Shown: positions 11,403 to 24,082 of the stretch, one piece after another | Layout of the letters: each line of letters starts with the position of its first letter | Position numbering within the stretch: position 1 is the stretch's first letter | Assembly (NCBI GenBank): GCA_036852015.1 | Contig: JAANDG010000473.1 | Location: forward strand, 1-64,000 | Direction of reading: 5' to 3' | From: Pelodera strongyloides | Taxonomy: Eukaryota; Nematoda; Chromadorea; Rhabditida; Rhabditidae | Length of the DNA stretch: 64,000 nucleotides | Translations under genes and position numbers: made by a program | The notes under the pieces: model-generated | Databases searched by the model: none | The model's input: only the letters and a program-made list of their open reading frames with translations | Told to the model about the DNA's origin: nothing

Positions 11403-13377
11403 TTCTGAATTGGTCAAGCGCTTAGAAGTAAAAGTGAGCAGTGAGACTAGGAAACATGTAGACGAGCAAATTGAATATATAAAACATAATGTCAAAAGAT
11501 ATCAAACTATCGCCAAAATGCAACTGGCAAATTAAAAGTGATCATGTATAAGTATCTTAGGATTCCCTAGTTGTAAGTAACATAAATAATTACGTGCCTA
11601 GTCACAATAAATAATAATTATCAATATGTGTTTATGTGAATTCGTTCATAACAAAAGAAACACAGAAATGTCTATAGTCCTTAAAAAGATCAATAAATCT
11701 CAACAATATCAATGCATCAAAGCTAACTGTGCAGAAATAGAAAGCAGTTGAATTGTGGTGAAACGACTACCAAGTCCCTTTAAATACTCTCCTCCCGTCT
11801 TTCAGTTGTCAAAGTGTAAAGTGTAGGTTACGCCTCGGGTAAGTAAAAAGCAGCTAACCCTTCGGAAACTGCTTAACCGCTCGGCGCGCACTTCTTATGA
11901 AAATTTTACCGCCGGCTAGAGAAAGGGTATCGCATCTCGAAAATGACAATGCAAATCGAAAGCGATTGGAACGAATCGAATAGCCAAGGGCAGCGGTAAG
12001 AAACTTTGGAAAAAGACAAAACGAAACAATACAGTACTAAACTATTAAATGTTCACTATGTTCCCTAACAATGTTGCTTCTCTCTATTCCCCAACTCTCT
12101 CTCTCTCAACTCTCTCTCTCTCTCAACAAACATACGTTAACAGTTTACGGTTGTTCACTCTGCTCATAGTGAACTTTTACATGGAAAATAAGCCGTAATG
12201 TTGCGCTTGCGAATACACTGTCGATTTTTTACCCATGTAGCTTACAGGGGACCATCTCTACCTCCTTAAAAATACGGTAAATTTAGCTTAAAAAAATTGC
12301 CAACACGCTAACACCTACCAACACCAACCAACTACCGTCCCACCGGCCAAGCAACAACCTCTCACACTTGGCAACTTCTTTAGATATGTCATCATGGACA
12401 GTACACTGTGAAACTTTAGGCTGCGCGGGTGGAGCGCCATAGGTGCGCGGAAAGGTGATCAATTCCAGTTGGCGCACCTTTTGAAGCGTCAACGGCAACT
12501 GTGCCACATGTGCGCCAGCTCGCATTCGCGCATCCGTGCGCTTTACAATTTGTCGGAAACTTGGGCATACAGTTAAAAATTCAACCACATTATTATTTTA
12601 CATGTGCAGCATAAAGAACTTGTCCCCCCCTACACTACGAGATCTGCTTTCTTTTCTCTTACTGCATTTTTTTTTACTTTGTAGACTAAATAATTAGTAT
12701 TATCGAAAAACACTAACGTGCCGCTCAGTGAATTCCCGACATTCCCGTTCCCACTATAAGAGCTCTCAAAAAGGCTTCAAGGTCAAACAGCTGGTGGTGA
12801 CCCCCGATAATGTGCCAAAAACTTTCTAGCAAGCTGAAGAAAGTGATCTCATTGTCAGAACAAAACACACGAAGTACATGGCCTTGACCATTTTTTTGTT
12901 GTTGCAAAGACTGGAGATCATAGCTACAGCTCACGTACACAAAACATTATAAACAATATACGATGCCTTATCAAGATAATATAACATATTTTACGAAAAA
13001 GAGCTTCCAAGCATAACCACGTCTAATAATCCCCTACAAAAAAGTCGAAACCTGGCACTATTTGCAAAATTGTATATGAAACACGTAAATACCGTAATTA
13101 CAAGAAATAAAAGTTGAATGAAATCGTCTAAAAGCATGTTCAGAATGATCATCTCGAACACTTCAATACTTCCCCAATCTAATTACCAATTATCTTTTTA
13201 TAAAAGGAAGCTCTGCAGAAACTACTTCCACGCGGTAGCAAAACACAATGCCCGCGGCAAATGCCCGTTCCTCAATGAAACATAAAACATTTACGACATA
13301 GAAAACGAACGCGGAACGCATTGTTTGGGAACAAAAACAAACACAAAGGTTAATGAAGCATTAAGCAGTAAAGATAC
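11403..13377. other. Intergenic region, divergent collagens 2 and 3
   Basis: Holds the upstream regions of both collagens; TTTAAATA at 11779-11786 is a possible TATA-like site for collagen 2. A CT-rich microsatellite lies at 12093-12125. A minus-strand open frame at 12283-12585 (ATG at 12585; 100 residues with a hydrophobic C-terminus) has no recognisable domain and is not called as a gene. Confidence 0.5.
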
Positions 13378-13385
13378 TATAAAAG
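13378..13385 (+). promoter_or_regulatory. TATA box, collagen 3
   Basis: TATAAAAG lies 42 bp before the ATG, implying a very short leader. Confidence 0.7.
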
Positions 13386-13419
13386 GAACACAAATTGAAC
13401 TCCAAGCACACAACTTCGA

Positions 13420-14656
13420 ATGACTTCCAAACCACTAGTAATTCTGGCAGTAGTCGCTGCAGGCACTGCGTCCGTTTTCCTTATTCTTACTCTGGGGCTC
13501 ATCTACAGAGATATTGAAGATTTTCACGCTACAGCCCTAGATGAAATCGACCAATTCGTGGTGAGCATTTTTCTTTTCTTTTAAATTTCCGAATCCAACT
13601 TTCATCAGTAAATGGGAGCCGACTAACATATAACTAGCACTTTAATTTAAGCAGAGGTCTATGTTTTTCCAACATCGTCACGTCAGAGATGACCGTCACA
13701 ATAAATGGCATTTTAACACTTTAATATGTGAACTAATAAATACACTTTAGGAGGAATCAAATACCGTCTGGGACGAAATGACCAATCAAATGAGACCAAT
13801 GGGCGGAAACTCCTTGGGAACTATCTTCTCTCGGTCCAAGCGTCAAGCCAGTCAATGTGGTTGCAGTGCTGAAGGAAACACATGTCCTCCAGGCCCACCT
13901 GGTCCACCAGGTCAACCCGGACAACCTGGAGACGACGGAGAACCTGGAACTCCAGGACAAAAGGGAACGCACGGACAATCCGTGGAATACAACTCAAAGC
14001 AAGAATGCATACAATGCGCAGCCGGGCCTCCTGGGCCTCAAGGACCGCCTGGTCCCGCCGGAAGTATGGGACCTGACGGACAACCTGGACAACCTGGCGC
14101 ACCGGGAACTGGAACCGGACAGCCTGGTCCCATCGGACCTGCTGGAGACCAGGGAGCTGATGGACAACCTGGTGCTTCAGGTGCACCAGGACAGCCTGGA
14201 CAACCTGGTCAGAGACACGTTTCCCAGCCAGGACCACCCGGACCTCCCGGACCAGCCGGTCAGCCAGGAAACCGTGGACAAGACGGACAGGCTGGTGCTC
14301 CCGGTCAACGCCCCGCCGGGCCTCCTGGACCTGCTGGAAACACTGGTGCCCCAGGAAATCCCGGAAACCCTGGAGCACCTGGACCTGATGGTCCTCCTGG
14401 AGGCGACGCTGCGTATTGCCCATGCCCGTATAGGACTTCTGGTGCCCCGCCACCTACTTCCGACGACAGTGAAGTATCTCAATACGAAGTGAACCCGCCA
14501 GCGTTCGCACCTCAAGAAGCCACAGCCACAGATATGGATACTTCAGTTGAGATGCCCACAAGATCCTCGTACTCGCACCGCAAACTCAGAAGAGACAACA
14601 ATAAAAGGAAGAATGCCGCTGTCGTGATGAGAAGAAAGGCAGCACGTTCCGCATAA
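13420..14656 (+). CDS. Cuticle collagen 3
   Basis: Exons 13420-13560 (47 codons) and 13751-14656 encode 348 residues. It has a hydrophobic N-terminus, [10 protein letters not shown] after the intron, the processing site SRSKRQ, CGC plus TCPP, a Gly-X-Y block, CIQC, Gly-X-Y blocks broken at RHVSQPG and at [17 protein letters not shown], and a long C-terminal domain of about 75 residues that is acidic and then very basic. That tail is longer than in collagens 1 and 2 and is shared in style with collagen 4, so 3 and 4 form a second subtype. Its role is structural in the exoskeleton, by family. AATAAA is at 14692-14697. Confidence 0.95.
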
Positions 14657-14691
14657 CTAACTTTCATTTTTCATACATGTTGTACATATTG

Positions 14692-14697
14692 AATAAA
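14692..14697 (+). terminator. Polyadenylation signal, collagen 3
   Basis: AATAAA lies 36 bp after the stop codon, 150 bp before a MITE. Confidence 0.75.
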
Positions 14698-14847
14698 CTA
14701 TTTTTAAAAAATTCCCAGAATTTCAATTTCGTTATTTATATAAGAGTTTCAAGTATCTATATAGACTTTTTTCCTTTCCGCACAAGCATACATATCAGTC
14801 TTCCTTCGATTTAAATGACATAATGAGATAAAAAAAGTATGTTCTCA

Positions 14848-15288
14848 TTAAAGGGTCAGGCCCACCGTTTTGAACCCATATTTATTATTTGTTCATAATT
14901 TTTGTAAAGGGTGTTTATTCTAAAATATACACACTGAGTTTGAGCTGGCTTTACCATCACGAAGCTTTTCACGTTCGCATTCCTTACAGAGTATACAGTA
15001 TGGGAAAGCAATTGCACCCTTATTTCCTTGTTTTGCGTGTCCCGACTGTATAGCCAGGCTCATAGGGACAGAAAAAAGAGCGATTTGCCCCCGGGACACG
15101 CACAATAAGAAAATAAGGGTGCAATTGCTTTTCCATACTGTATACTCTGTAAGGAAAACTTACGTGAAAAGCTTTGCAATGGTGAAGCCAGTTCAAACAC
15201 AGTGTGTATATTTTATAACAAACACCCTTTACAAAAATTATGAACAAATAATAAATATAGGTTTATATCGGTGGGCCTGACCCTTTAA
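14848..15288. repeat. MITE, family TTAAAGGGTCAGGCCCA (complete fold-back)
   Basis: Ends TTAAAGGGTCAGGCCCACCG and its inverse CGGTGGGCCTGACCCTTTAA. The arms are inverted over about 180 bp each (shared pieces ACAAAAATTATGAACAAATA and GTATACAGTATGG). It lies between collagens 3 and 4. Both ends finish in TTAA. Confidence 0.9.
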
Positions 15289-15786
15289 AGAGTCAAGGGC
15301 ACCAGAAAAACAGGTGGCGCGGTCACCAGTCACGAAAAACCTACATATTATGCAACAAAATGCGAAGAGAATCTACTAACCAAAACAAGCCTGGTGTTCA
15401 ACTAAAAATGTTTCACGTGTAAAACAAATTTCCATGAATGAGTAAGTAGACATTTTACGATTTTAGTAGCGTGCTTTGGAACAGCTTTTCTATTTCCTTT
15501 TTCAACAGTGCTTGGAGCGCTACTGTTTTAAGATCATACTGTAACTGTAACCTTGTCCAATCCAAATAATACACAGTAATACAATTTGACCAAGGAAACA
15601 ATAAAGCACCTAGCATCAAGCTACGAACCTGAACCCCTCCCTTATAGTTTTCACATTCTCACCTCTCCGCAAAAGCAATTAATCACATCATCACTTGTGA
15701 AGAAACATGCGACGTGGTAATGGACAATTGCTACAAGAAAAAGGGGTCATGACCTCAACCTTTACTTATAACTCTTGATAGTTGAG

Positions 15787-15794
15787 TATATAAA
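15787..15794 (+). promoter_or_regulatory. TATA box, collagen 4
   Basis: TATATAAA lies 51 bp before the ATG, the same spacing as in collagen 3. Confidence 0.65.
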
Positions 15795-15837
15795 CACCTA
15801 TGGGCAGCACATAACTCTTAACACACTCACTGACACC

Positions 15838-17090
15838 ATGTTACGCCTGAGGACACTTCTCAACGCGTCTGTAATCACAGTCGGCACCGCTACCGTTATC
15901 GCAATAGTTTCGGTTGCACTGATTTACCAAGACATCGTCCATTTTGAGGAATCCATAAGGGCGGGCATGGACGAGTTCGAGGTACGCTATCATATGCTTA
16001 TAAAACAAATTCTTCCTGATCTTGGCGTTGCCCTTTTCTAAAGGGAAAAAGCTTCGTGTCAATTCGTTACAAAATTATGAAGAAAAAGAGTTACATTTCC
16101 GTGTGCTACGATCCCAAACGGTGACTGCGCATTTTGTTCGTTTATGATATGCGACTGTCTTAATTTGCATTATTTCAGATAGACTCAAATAACGCATGGA
16201 GTGATACGGTGCGCCAGCTCAGGCAGTTACAACCTATCATGCACACCAAGCTGGGAAGAGCCAAACGACAAAGTGATCAATGTGGATGCAGCGTTAGCGT
16301 TGAAGGAAACGACTGTCCGGTAGGACCACCAGGGCCTCCAGGAGAACCAGGACATCCTGGAGAAGATGGAGAACCAGGAACCGTCGGTCAACCAGGAAAC
16401 CACGGCAGTTCGTTGCAGACATACACAAAGAAGGAATGCATCAAATGCCCCGCCGGGCCATCTGGGTCTCCTGGACCCGCAGGACCAACTGGAGAGCCCG
16501 GTACTGACGGAGAACCAGGTCAATCAGGACAGCCAGGTAAAGCTCAAACACAACCCGGCGCACCTGGTCCTAGCGGCGACATGGGACCACCTGGACCGCC
16601 AGGAGCACCTGGTAATGTTGGAAATCCTGGTACCACTGGTAAGAAATACATTTCGCTTCCTGGCCCAGCAGGCCAACCTGGACCCGCAGGACCGCCCGGA
16701 ATTCCCGGCCCATCTGGTCAGAATGGTGCTCCAGGCCAAAGCCCAGAAGGACTTCCCGGATCTATAGGAACAAGTGGTGAACCTGGAACTCCTGGGCAAC
16801 CAGGGCTTCCAGGACTCGATGGAGAACCCGGAGCCGATGCAGGATATTGCCCGTGTCCGTACCGAACTGCAACTTCGCGCTCTGACCGCAGTTCCACTTT
16901 CTCTGCCGTTATACCATCGACTGGTGACAATACCGATAAGCGAATAGTCGAGGCTCAAAATATAACAACCAAGACGACATCACTCGACGAATCAGAGGAA
17001 TTAGAATACCAGAAAAGAAAGGCCATACTTTGGGCCAAATACAGGAGAGCGTTGGTTCTCAAAAGGAACATTGGCGCTGCGAAACGCTAA
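15838..17090 (+). CDS. Cuticle collagen 4
   Basis: Exons 15838-15981 (48 codons) and 16179-17090 encode 351 residues. It has a hydrophobic N-terminus, [10 protein letters not shown] after the intron, the processing site RAKRQ, CGC plus DCPV, a Gly-X-Y block, CIKCP, Gly-X-Y blocks broken at AQTQPG and at [16 protein letters not shown], and a C-terminal domain of about 75 residues ending in basic residues. Its tail and promoter layout match collagen 3, suggesting that the two arose by tandem duplication. The upstream in-frame codons from 15775 contain the TATA box and are not coding. AATAAA is at 17167-17172. Confidence 0.95.
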
Positions 17091-17166
17091 ACGGTGATCA
17101 CAAACCTCAGCTGCCTCGGCGAATATCTGTACATATTAGAATATAAGTAATTGAACCTTATTTACT

Positions 17167-17172
17167 AATAAA
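17167..17172 (+). terminator. Polyadenylation signal, collagen 4
   Basis: AATAAA lies 77 bp after the stop codon. Confidence 0.7.
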
Positions 17173-17687
17173 TTATCATGTAAGTTCACATCGTGGTGTT
17201 TGGAACCTTGTTGATCACGTTATAGGGACGCGGTACGGCGGTACTAATACATTACATAACATGCAAAGAAAAGGGATTGGATACCGTATGTATACCTAGA
17301 AAAAAGACGAAAGCACAAAGGCCGGATTTTCTCAAATTATTGAGATCTTTACTCGTCTAAAACTATATGTTTCACTGTGCGCATTTGGTGCCTAAATATA
17401 CTTAGTGACCTAATCCGCGCGCTACTTGGGTTGCCTAATTTCTCTATAACATGAACAGAAAAAGCACAATTATGCGACAAAGTACAGCGCAAGGCAAGAA
17501 CTTAATTGTCACAAGCTAGACGAGGAGGCAGGCATAAGACAGTGGCAGAAGGTATTATTCGTGATGAAACAAGTTGTTGCACACAATACACTACGCAAAC
17601 AAGTGAACAACTAACGCATCCATGAGGCACAAACTCACAAACTAACTAACTAACCCGTAAACAAAAATACAACAAAACAAACAAAAA
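17173..17687. other. Intergenic region between convergent genes
   Basis: Separates collagen 4 from the stop codon of the unrecognised minus-strand gene. I see no gene or structured repeat; it should hold the minus-strand gene's 3' UTR. Confidence 0.5.
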
Positions 17688-20600
17688 CTACAAAATACCC
17701 ACCAGCCGACGTGTTCCGTCCTCTTGACTCCTGTAACGTCCGACTACCGTATCACCGATTCGTAGTAAATAGTTGAGAAGGTTCCACGCCTGAAACTCAG
17801 AAGTACAGTAACCTTAAGAATCTTGAAAATAAGCAATTAAGTCGAGGGCCTCATACACCGTGTATCATTGAGTAATTAGCTAACAACACTCAAAACCGTG
17901 CGTCAACAAGAATGCATATGCATATGCAACATCAGCTGAAATTTAAGACTTAGCAACGTAACACGCAAACTAGCTTAAGTCAGAAATCTATTAAATTAGT
18001 TGCAATACATAAAACTAACATTCTAACATAGTATAAAACACAAAATAAACGTACAATTCATATATTACACAACCAAAATTCACCGATATTTCCTTAGCAT
18101 CGTTCAACTGGCTATCAATATAGTCCAGCATCGAGAGAACCAGAGAAAGCACTTGGAACCTCTCTTGAATCTAAAAGTAAGCTTCTTCTAAATTTTAAAA
18201 CGGCCCAACAGTCGGTTTTTGAAACATACGTTGGCCAGAGTATTCCCATTTAGATATAATATTCCCATGTAGTGCATGCAAATACCTGCGCGACACTGAC
18301 GCGATTTAGTCTAATTATAGTCCTCTGCATAAAAACGCTTAGGAATACGTCGTCCAACAATGCGTTTCCAAAATCAATCGTTGTGTAACGCTTTAACATC
18401 TCATGAAAGTCTAACAGCCAATGAGAAACCAGTTAGTCTGGTTCGAAAAAATTTTCGGCAAAAAAAACTGTATATTTTGTTTCGGTGTCTTCTCGTATCG
18501 GTCAGAGCAGGATATAATTTACTATTACTTACAAACTGTGTTAAAAAAGAAGTTACTGTGGAAGGACGGGATTACGGGATGATGATAACCTACGATATTG
18601 CTACTCTGTTAACATACCTTCTTTACGGTCCTTGTAGTACACGCCGTAGCTCGGAGTTCCTTACGGCAATAGTACCTGAAAAAAAAGAGAATAAAGCTTC
18701 AAGATCAAAGTAAAAGAAAAAATAGGAGATCAAATTAAACTAAACAAAAATTGAATTAATACTGTTTAGCTACATAATTTGTCCACAAGCCAATACGTAT
18801 TACTGTATTTTCACTCGCCCGGAGATGTCTCATTACGGAGAGAGTACGCCTCGTACACAGTCGTACTCCACCACACAAAAGTGAATTATACACTAATTTC
18901 CACTATCTCCCCCGAATATTTGGTAGAACGACTCACGATGGTCACACACACAAATGTTTCATGGGGTTTCCAAGTATCCCAAAAATTCGGTGTGATTCTG
19001 TCAATACTACCGTATTTCTGCACGAAACTTGCATGCATAATATGAAAAATTAAAAAAAAAATATTTTCGTGTAGTTCCAAAATACTGTAAATTTTCACCA
19101 TACTTGGAAACCCTATCAGGTACTAAATACCGCACCTAAAATCCAATATTTCCATTTGCACATGATGAATGTAGAGATGCACTACAGAAGGAGCACGTAC
19201 TTGTTGGGCTGATTTCAGTAGACACTGTATTAGTGTAACTCGCTCTTCTAACCTAGAACATGTTATATTATTACCCTAACATTAAGATCACCCTACTAAC
19301 AACTTAGAATTAGTTCTTCACTAATTATAAATTGACTACAGATGTTTGATAATGGACTTTACCTTGCAGTGGTCGACGAAAAAACTTTACGAAAAAAAAA
19401 GTTTTTGAATTTATCGGGAAACATACTGAATATACAACTCTAACTCGAAAACACATAACCTCATTATTATGAGTCTTACTTACAGTAATATGTATTATTA
19501 GAGTAACATGTATCAATATAGATGGTTAATTCTGAAAATACAACCCAGCACACTATTACTTCACCATGTAGTGTAGCAAACTCAATAGAACAACAACTCC
19601 AACATTTCAAAGTTTTGCGATGTACAAATCGAACATTACGACGAACTAAGAGGACAAATAGAATTCATCTACATCATGATCATGAAACATAACGATAACT
19701 AATAGAAAAAAGGCCTTGGATTGCAGACCCCAATGCAAGCGTCAGCGCTTCGCGCACTAAAAAGGCTAATAAGTTCAAAACAAAACCTATTTGCAATCGC
19801 CATTAGTGGTTGTAGATCACGATGTTGCTCATTCCAATATCGTTTGCATACGAAAACACCCTGTTCCTAAAACCAGAACATAGAATTCAGATTATGTGCA
19901 CCACAGCTTACAGTGAGGACTACTGTAGTCGTCCTTCAAAAAAATAGGTATCATTACTGTATTTAACACCAACCATTTGGAACATAATTTGCACATAGAA
20001 GGCATGTCATTGCGTAGGAGGCTCACAAGTTACGTTATCGAATTGAATATTTTTGAATGTTTATTAGACTCATTAAAAGAGCGGATCGCCAAGAGGTGAT
20101 TAAAGCGAAATACCGGCCGGTTTTTAAACGAATCGAGTATATCAGCATTCTCTATGCAAATGAGCATAAATTAGAATAAAAAATCGAGTAAATTCGAGTA
20201 AATTCGGGCAAATTAACATAATTACGTAAAAGATGCGCTTCCAAAACCGGCCGGTATTTCGCTTTAAAAGAAATTCCACCAACAGCGTAATAGATGATAT
20301 GTAGATCTCATAAAAGTTCATAAAAAACATCCGAACTTCCCACTTACTTTTTGAAATATTGTTCCTGAAACGCCGAAGATCATATCAGCCGCAGCAATTC
20401 GCCATTGTTGTGCCGAGAAGACAGAATCAATCTTTTGAACGACCTGACGCCGCTTCTTAAGTAACTCTTCCAGTGGCATATTATCTAAATGAACTTCGTT
20501 TAAAGGGAATATATACAGTCCACTTCGACCAAAACAAAAAATTAACTCAGTTTTAGCTCTATCTGCTAAAGTATCTCCACTAAGAGCATAGAACACTCAC

Positions 20601-22775
20601 TTATTAATTTATGTCTATTAATTTGTGGTGATGCGCTCGCTCAAGGAGTATAAAAAATTGAAATTTAATTGAACGTAAACTACTCAATCACTAATTTGCA
20701 CACCAAAGTCATGCTCCTTCCGTCGTTTTGCTTCTTCATCTGCTAACCGTTTCTTTCTCTCACGCTCGTCCACAAATCGTCTGTGCTCAGCCAGATTGAA
20801 GATTACTTGGCTATCGGTGTGGAAAAACTGCAACAAAAACATAAAATGCACAAATTTTAGTAAAGAAAACATCACGCGAAGGAGCAAGCGGAGTGCCATT
20901 CCTGCGCGGGGCAGGGGACCGCCACCGCCACTCATGACGGCTGCGCGGGGGAGCGTACCTGCGCCACCACTACACGTTGGAGCGACACCCGCGGCACGCT
21001 GGGCGGGGGGGAGCCACAAGCTCCATTGCTGCACAGAGAGAGCGCGCGCAGCAGGCTCAGTCTCAGTAGTGAGCTGAGGAGTGTTATTACTGCGTAGAAG
21101 GCGAGAATATCCACGGCTGACTGCCGCGCGGGGAGTGGCAATGCTGCGCGGAGGAGAGCGCCGCGTGCGCCGATGCTGCGCGGAGGAGAGCGCCACGTGC
21201 GCCGCTGTTGTGCGGGGGAGAGCGCCACGTGCGCCGCTGCTGCGCGGAGGAGAGCGCCACGTGCGCAGATGCTGCGCAGCGGGGGCGCCACACGGGAGCG
21301 CCACTGCTGCTGCTGCGCGGAGGAGAGCATCAAGTGCGCAGCTGCTGCGCAGCGGGAGCGCCACTCCCGCGTCACCAGTGCAATAAACAGTTCATAAGAC
21401 TCACCCCATATTTATAGTTGAAGAAAGTGTTCCTCTCGTCTTTATGATGTTCGATCAAATAGGAATCGGGCAACGATAAAGAAGCCCGCATAAGAAACTT
21501 GAGCATCTTGACCTCTGATGGCGAGCCAACCTCCATTACTCTATCTAAAGAAAAGAAAAGTTATATGCAGAAATAAGTGCGCCAACAACATCACAAGGAA
21601 TCATGTAGACGATAACGATCTATACGAAAACCTAATACAAATAACTAAATCAATAGGTCCTCGCATAGAGATAAACTAAATCAAGCATTTCACTGGCATT
21701 CAAGTGTCTCAAGGATACTGTAGATATGGATTTATTATATCCTAAAGCCTAAGTGGTAGTCCAAGTGGACTGAATGAAGCCAAAAGAGTCATCACGAACT
21801 TGTGGTTTCTTTTAAAAGCTCAATTTTTCGTTCATCTATAGCGAGACGCTCAAAACGATCAGAGTTCTCTGACAGTAATTGTTTCGCATCTGACTCGTCC
21901 TGAAAAAAAAGAAATGTACAGAAAAGCTAAAAATCGGCTTCCGTCACTATTCATACACAAACTCATTCATATGGTTTATTCAAGGCATGTCGAATAGGTT
22001 GTATTTTGTGTTTTGTCCAACATCGCATATCTTTTGCTTTATAGCATTGCGCTTCACACCTCAACGCATTCATATAAATGACATGGAACATTGTGAATTT
22101 GCACTGTACTAAGTACCCAGTGTTAAAAAAATGCGCAGAATTACAGAGAAACAAAAACACAGAGAGTTGAGGATACGGTAGTAAACCATTCCCACGGGAT
22201 TCGTTTCTATGAAAGGGTACTGTAGAAATGAAAACGTCAAGATGCAGATGGATCAAATCCACAGTACACAAATCAAAACATCACGCACACACATTCAAAC
22301 CGAAACCTCCATAAACCCTACAATACAGCCATAGAAAAACATTCCAGATTCAAAAAGGCAAAATATAAACTCAACACTCACCTCCTTAAACTGGTCCTTC
22401 GGGTTTTCCATCAGTCTTTGTAAATAGTCAGCCATCGCTAGGATCTTCAGCCTTCTACAGTCAGTCTCGTCATTGAATATGTCCCCTAGTGGGTCCAAGA
22501 ACCCTTCCGATATTCCCTCATTCGACTTCTCATCGTTAACCAGTGATAATACCATGTTTGGAGGTTTTATGCTTTCATTCATCTAAACATTATGATTACT
22601 TATAATACAATAGCCAGCAATGTTGGCGTACAGCCTACAAGACAATTAGGGTTCTAGTACAGCTCAAACACATATCGTAAACATAGCGAACACATGTTAG
22701 TAGCATAACAAAGATAAACTATGAACCAGAGACAAATAGTCTTACCAAGTACATGTCTAACATTGAACCAGCCAT
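17688..22775 (-). CDS. Unrecognised 395-residue protein, 11 exons
   Basis: Exons: 22746-22775, 22382-22582, 21800-21899, 21405-21544, 20692-20827, 20348-20565, 19787-19866, 19201-19252, 18618-18659, 18084-18170, 17688-17789. All junction phases agree and the total is 1188 nt with a stop. The ATG was chosen because only it joins exon 2 in frame. The protein is largely helical and charged, with a coiled-coil-like segment (VDERERKKRLADEEAKRRKE) and two conserved-looking blocks, TELIFCFGRSGLYIFPLNEV and RYWNEQHRDLQPLMAIANR. There is no signal peptide or membrane segment, so it is probably cytosolic or nuclear. I do not recognise a family. Two splice signals are weak: the donor after 19787 reads GTTTTG, and the acceptor of 18618-18659 is GCCGTAAG rather than the TTTTTTCAG 16 bp upstream, which would break the frame. 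Confidence 0.75.
18962..19114. repeat. MITE-like element, family TGGGGTTTCCAAGTAT
   Basis: Inverted ends TGGGGTTTCCAAGTAT and ATACTTGGAAACCCTA surround an AT-rich body, inside an intron of the unrecognised gene. Diverged copies lie at about 22926-23080 and 57366-57519. Confidence 0.75.
20100..20267. repeat. MITE, family TTAAAGCGAAATACCGGCC
   Basis: Left end TTAAAGCGAAATACCGGCCG, right end its inverse. It sits in the intron between exons 19787-19866 and 20348-20565 of the unrecognised gene. Confidence 0.88.
21128..21372. repeat. GC-rich 32-bp minisatellite in an intron
   Basis: At least six diverged copies of a 32-bp unit built from GCTGCGCGGAGGAGAGCGCC and ACGTGCGCCG lie in the intron 20828-21404. 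Base composition is sharply GC-rich against AT-rich surroundings. Several frames on both strands stay open through it because the unit lacks stop codons. Confidence 0.88.
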
Positions 22776-24082
22776 CTCCGTGCGCAGAAATGAAAGAAAG
22801 CGCCATGTTTCACAAATTTTTTAAAACTCCAAGCTCCTAATGGAGCACCACTCGATTATAGTCTGGCGGAACAACGATTTGAGAATTCTCATAATAACTA
22901 ACCAAACTGTCGGTTTTTGTAATGGGGTTTCCATGATTATTCAAAAAATGTCCGTGTTTGTCAATTAGTACCGTATTATTTTTGCACGAAATATGAATAT
23001 TTAATATAAAAAAATTAAAAAATATTCTCGTGTGGGTTCCAAAATACGGTAAATTTTCAGCATACTATACTTGGAACCGCCATAATAAGAACTCAACAAC
23101 ACAAAAACAAACCACAAAGGTGCATATAAACAACACGACAAAGACGTCATAACTAAAACAAAATAAATTATAACAAAGTACTTGATTTGTAACGATTTAT
23201 TACCACTCACTTACAGTAACAATAAACAACATTTAATCATTAACATTAACAAAGCTACACTACTATGTATAAGCTTACTTACAGTATAAACAAAGTATAT
23301 ACAAAGAGCTAACAGGAAACGAAAAACAATCTATTTATGCTTACAGAAAGTACAATAGCGGATTCGAAGACTAAACTAAACAAACAAACGCTCATAACTA
23401 ACAAAATATTATACCATATTGCTATAGTTTAATAATATAATAAACTAATACAATAATATTCTCAACAAGAAGAGGCACATCGCCTGAATCCTGCCACTTC
23501 ATGCATACAGAATGATGGTCAATCGCAAGCAACATCAAACATGGAAAGTGGACATAGAAAAAATATCAAACGAGCATTGAACTACCAGCTTCTAAACTTG
23601 TTTCATTTGTAAATTATAAAAACCGATAGATCTACAATGAGCAAAAGGAAATCTTAACAAATCTTATCAATATTACCAAATGCAAATCCAACGAAAATCC
23701 GCTTATTCTTATTACAGATTATCTTGACATGGCAATGATTTTTCTAATAAGCTAACTTGTTTTTGTCGAAGAAAGAAGTACACATACTGTATGTGTACAT
23801 ACTACATAAGAACTACGCAATACATAGACGTACGTAAGTCCCAGGTACGCCGCACGAAAGTTCTAATTGGAATTTGTAAAGGCTACCTATATTAGATACT
23901 AACCTAACTACTACTACTACTACTTACAATGCTTCAATCACCTGAAAAGATGTACAGCACACGGTTTGTGAAGTCTATCACTGCCAACTACCAGCAGTTG
24001 CATGGATTATTCATAAGGGTGGCACACAAGGTCACACGGGAATACATCTCTATACGCTCCACAAACCACGCACCATACCCCT
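22776..24082. other. Intergenic region upstream of the unrecognised gene
   Basis: AT-rich, with no supported gene. It contains the TGGGGTTTCC-type element at about 22926-23080. It should include the promoter of the unrecognised gene and the 3' UTR of gfm-2. Confidence 0.5.

Noticed and set aside
12283..12588. 101-residue minus-strand open frame with a hydrophobic C-terminus
   Set aside because: No homology recognised, no splice or promoter evidence; the first codon counted is not ATG in the longest version. Kept only as a possibility.
20684..21364. 226-residue frame through the GC-rich minisatellite
   Set aside because: Most of it is repeat; its last part is the true exon 20692-20827, which splices in phase to exon 21405-21544 instead.
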